Below are positions 5,001 through 5,785 of a DNA stretch of 5,785 nucleotides, in pieces. The notes beneath the pieces are model-generated. The model had not been told where the DNA came from. It searched no databases and saw nothing but the letters and a program-made list of their open reading frames with translations. Each line of letters opens with the position of its first letter. Positions within the stretch are counted from its first letter, which is position 1. Source of the DNA: Pseudomonadota bacterium (GTDB lineage Bacteria; Pseudomonadota; Alphaproteobacteria; Rhizobiales; Xanthobacteraceae); the NCBI GenBank assembly GCA_023390695.1, contig JAEWCJ010000191.1, positions 1-5,785 on the forward strand, given 5' to 3'. The position numbers and the translations under genes were made by a program.

Positions 5001-5783
5001 ATGTGCGGGCGGTATCTCATCATCACCAACCCCGATGAATTTCGCCGCCTGTTCGGCTATCCCGACCATCCGAATTTTCCCGCGCGCTACAACGTGGCGC
5101 CGACCCAGCCGGTGCCGGTCGTGCGCATGCAGAAGGGCCAGCGCCGCTTCGCACTGGTACGCTGGGGGCTGATGCCGCCCTGGGTGAAGGACCCGAAGAG
5201 TTTCACCCTGCTGATCAATGCGCGCGGGGAAAGCGCGCACGAGAAGCCCTCGTTCAAGAACGCGATGAAGCGGCGGCGCTGTCTCATTCCCGCCGACGGC
5301 TTCTACGAATGGAAGGGCGAGGGTGCGGCGAAGCGGCCATGGCTCGTGCGCCGCAAGGGCGGCGGGCCGCTCGCCTTTGCCGGCGTATGGGACACCTGGA
5401 TCGGGCCGAATGGCGAGGAGATGGAAAGCTGCGCCATCGTGACGGTGGACGCCAGCCCGCTCTTGCAGCAGGTGCATCACCGCATGCCGGTGATGCTGAC
5501 GCCGGAGACGTATGATGCCTGGCTCGATTGCGACAATGTGCGGGCAGAAGAAGCGCTGGCGGCGGTCAGCGTACTGCCGGACGAACAGCTTGAGACCTAT
5601 CCGGTGTCGCCGGCGGTCAATCGCGTGGCGAATGACAGCCCGGATGTGATCGCGCCTTATACGGAGCCGGAAGATGTTGTCGCCGAAGCGCCGAAGCCGC
5701 GCGCGAAGAAAGAGCGCAAGGTGGACGAGCGGCAGGCGTCGTTGTTTTGGCTTGGTTCCGGCTCTCATCCGCCCTCATCCTGA
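5001..5783 (+). CDS. yedK: YedK/HMCES-type SRAP protein, abasic-site DNA-protein crosslinker (260 aa)
   Basis: SRAP proteins shield abasic sites in single-stranded DNA by forming a thiazolidine link through Cys2 once Met1 is removed. Starting at 5001 gives M-C-G-R-Y with C2 in place, which fixes the start; a longer reading from 4893 would bury C2 and is rejected. Active-site residues are present: N31 in Y-N-V-A-P-T-Q, R54-W-G-L-M-P-P-W, N73 in I-N-A-R-G-E-S, E103 in G-F-Y-E-W-K, and H159 in V-H-H-R-M-P. The domain ends near residue 225 (N-R-V-A-N-D-S-P). A charged lysine-rich tail follows, reaching Q-A-S-L-F, where relatives I recall often stop. Here W-L-G-S-G-S-H-P-P-S-S is added, and the TGA at 5781-5783 lies inside a small palindrome at the window edge. 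The gene diverges from the exported-protein gene. Function is well supported; the tail is probably a late extension. Confidence 0.94.
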   Translation: MCGRYLIITNPDEFRRLFGYPDHPNFPARYNVAPTQPVPVVRMQKGQRRFALVRWGLMPPWVKDPKSFTLLINARGESAHEKPSFKNAMKRRRCLIPADGFYEWKGEGAAKRPWLVRRKGGGPLAFAGVWDTWIGPNGEEMESCAIVTVDASPLLQQVHHRMPVMLTPETYDAWLDCDNVRAEEALAAVSVLPDEQLETYPVSPAVNRVANDSPDVIAPYTEPEDVVAEAPKPRAKKERKVDERQASLFWLGSGSHPPSS

Positions 5784-5785
5784 GG
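5773..5785. repeat. probable left end of an intergenic palindromic (REP-like) repeat
   Basis: CCTCA (5773-5777) and TGAGG (5781-5785) are inverted across TCC. CTCATCC also occurs twice in direct orientation (5764-5770 and 5774-5780). The string CCCTCATCCTGAGG is, from memory, a common opening of palindromic repeats scattered between genes in Bradyrhizobium and related Rhizobiales. The element would continue past the window, so this is a partial call. It contains the yedK stop codon. Confidence 0.45.

Noticed and set aside
4953..5768. 271-codon minus-strand frame opposite yedK
   Set aside because: The yedK plus strand carries the full SRAP active site. The opposite translation is Arg/His-rich with no motif.

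Overview
The window is high-G+C bacterial chromosome with tightly packed, ordinary-looking genes and no phage, IS, CRISPR or RNA gene that I can see. The gene content points to an alphaproteobacterium, probably Hyphomicrobiales (Rhizobiales; Bradyrhizobium/Xanthobacteraceae-like). The basis is recognition, not a search: a DUF2385/TIGR02301 secreted protein, a dihydroorotase-family protein of the type often found beside ygfZ in this group, paired GANTC sites, and what looks like the start of a Rhizobiales-type palindromic repeat at the right edge.

Layout. Positions 1-654 (minus) hold the N-terminal part of a YgfZ/CAF17-like folate-binding Fe-S maintenance protein whose C-terminus lies beyond the left edge. 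It diverges from a complete dihydroorotase-family amidohydrolase at 781-2121 (plus). Next comes a stand-alone tandem receiver protein at 2203-2958 (plus), whose first receiver is degenerate and whose second is intact. Facing it is a minus-strand cluster of four genes, read from right to left: a 169-aa exported helical protein (4317-4826), a NUDIX hydrolase (3797-4252), a DUF2385 exported protein (3379-3768) and an 88-aa hypothetical (2991-3257). Finally a plus-strand yedK (SRAP/HMCES abasic-site protein) at 5001-5783 diverges from that cluster.

How the genes may work together. No pathway links them all. YgfZ (Fe-S enzyme repair), NUDIX (nucleotide sanitation or metabolite hydrolysis) and YedK (abasic-site protection) have a loose housekeeping and damage-control theme. 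The dihydroorotase-like enzyme belongs to pyrimidine-type chemistry but has no other pyrimidine gene within the window. The receiver protein has no output domain and no kinase here, so it would have to act through partners encoded elsewhere.

I did not find a convincing new defence or mobile system. The points most worth checking are the repeat that appears to supply the yedK stop codon, the receiver/pseudo-receiver fusion, two clean inverted repeats in intergenic DNA, and the unassigned exported and small proteins.
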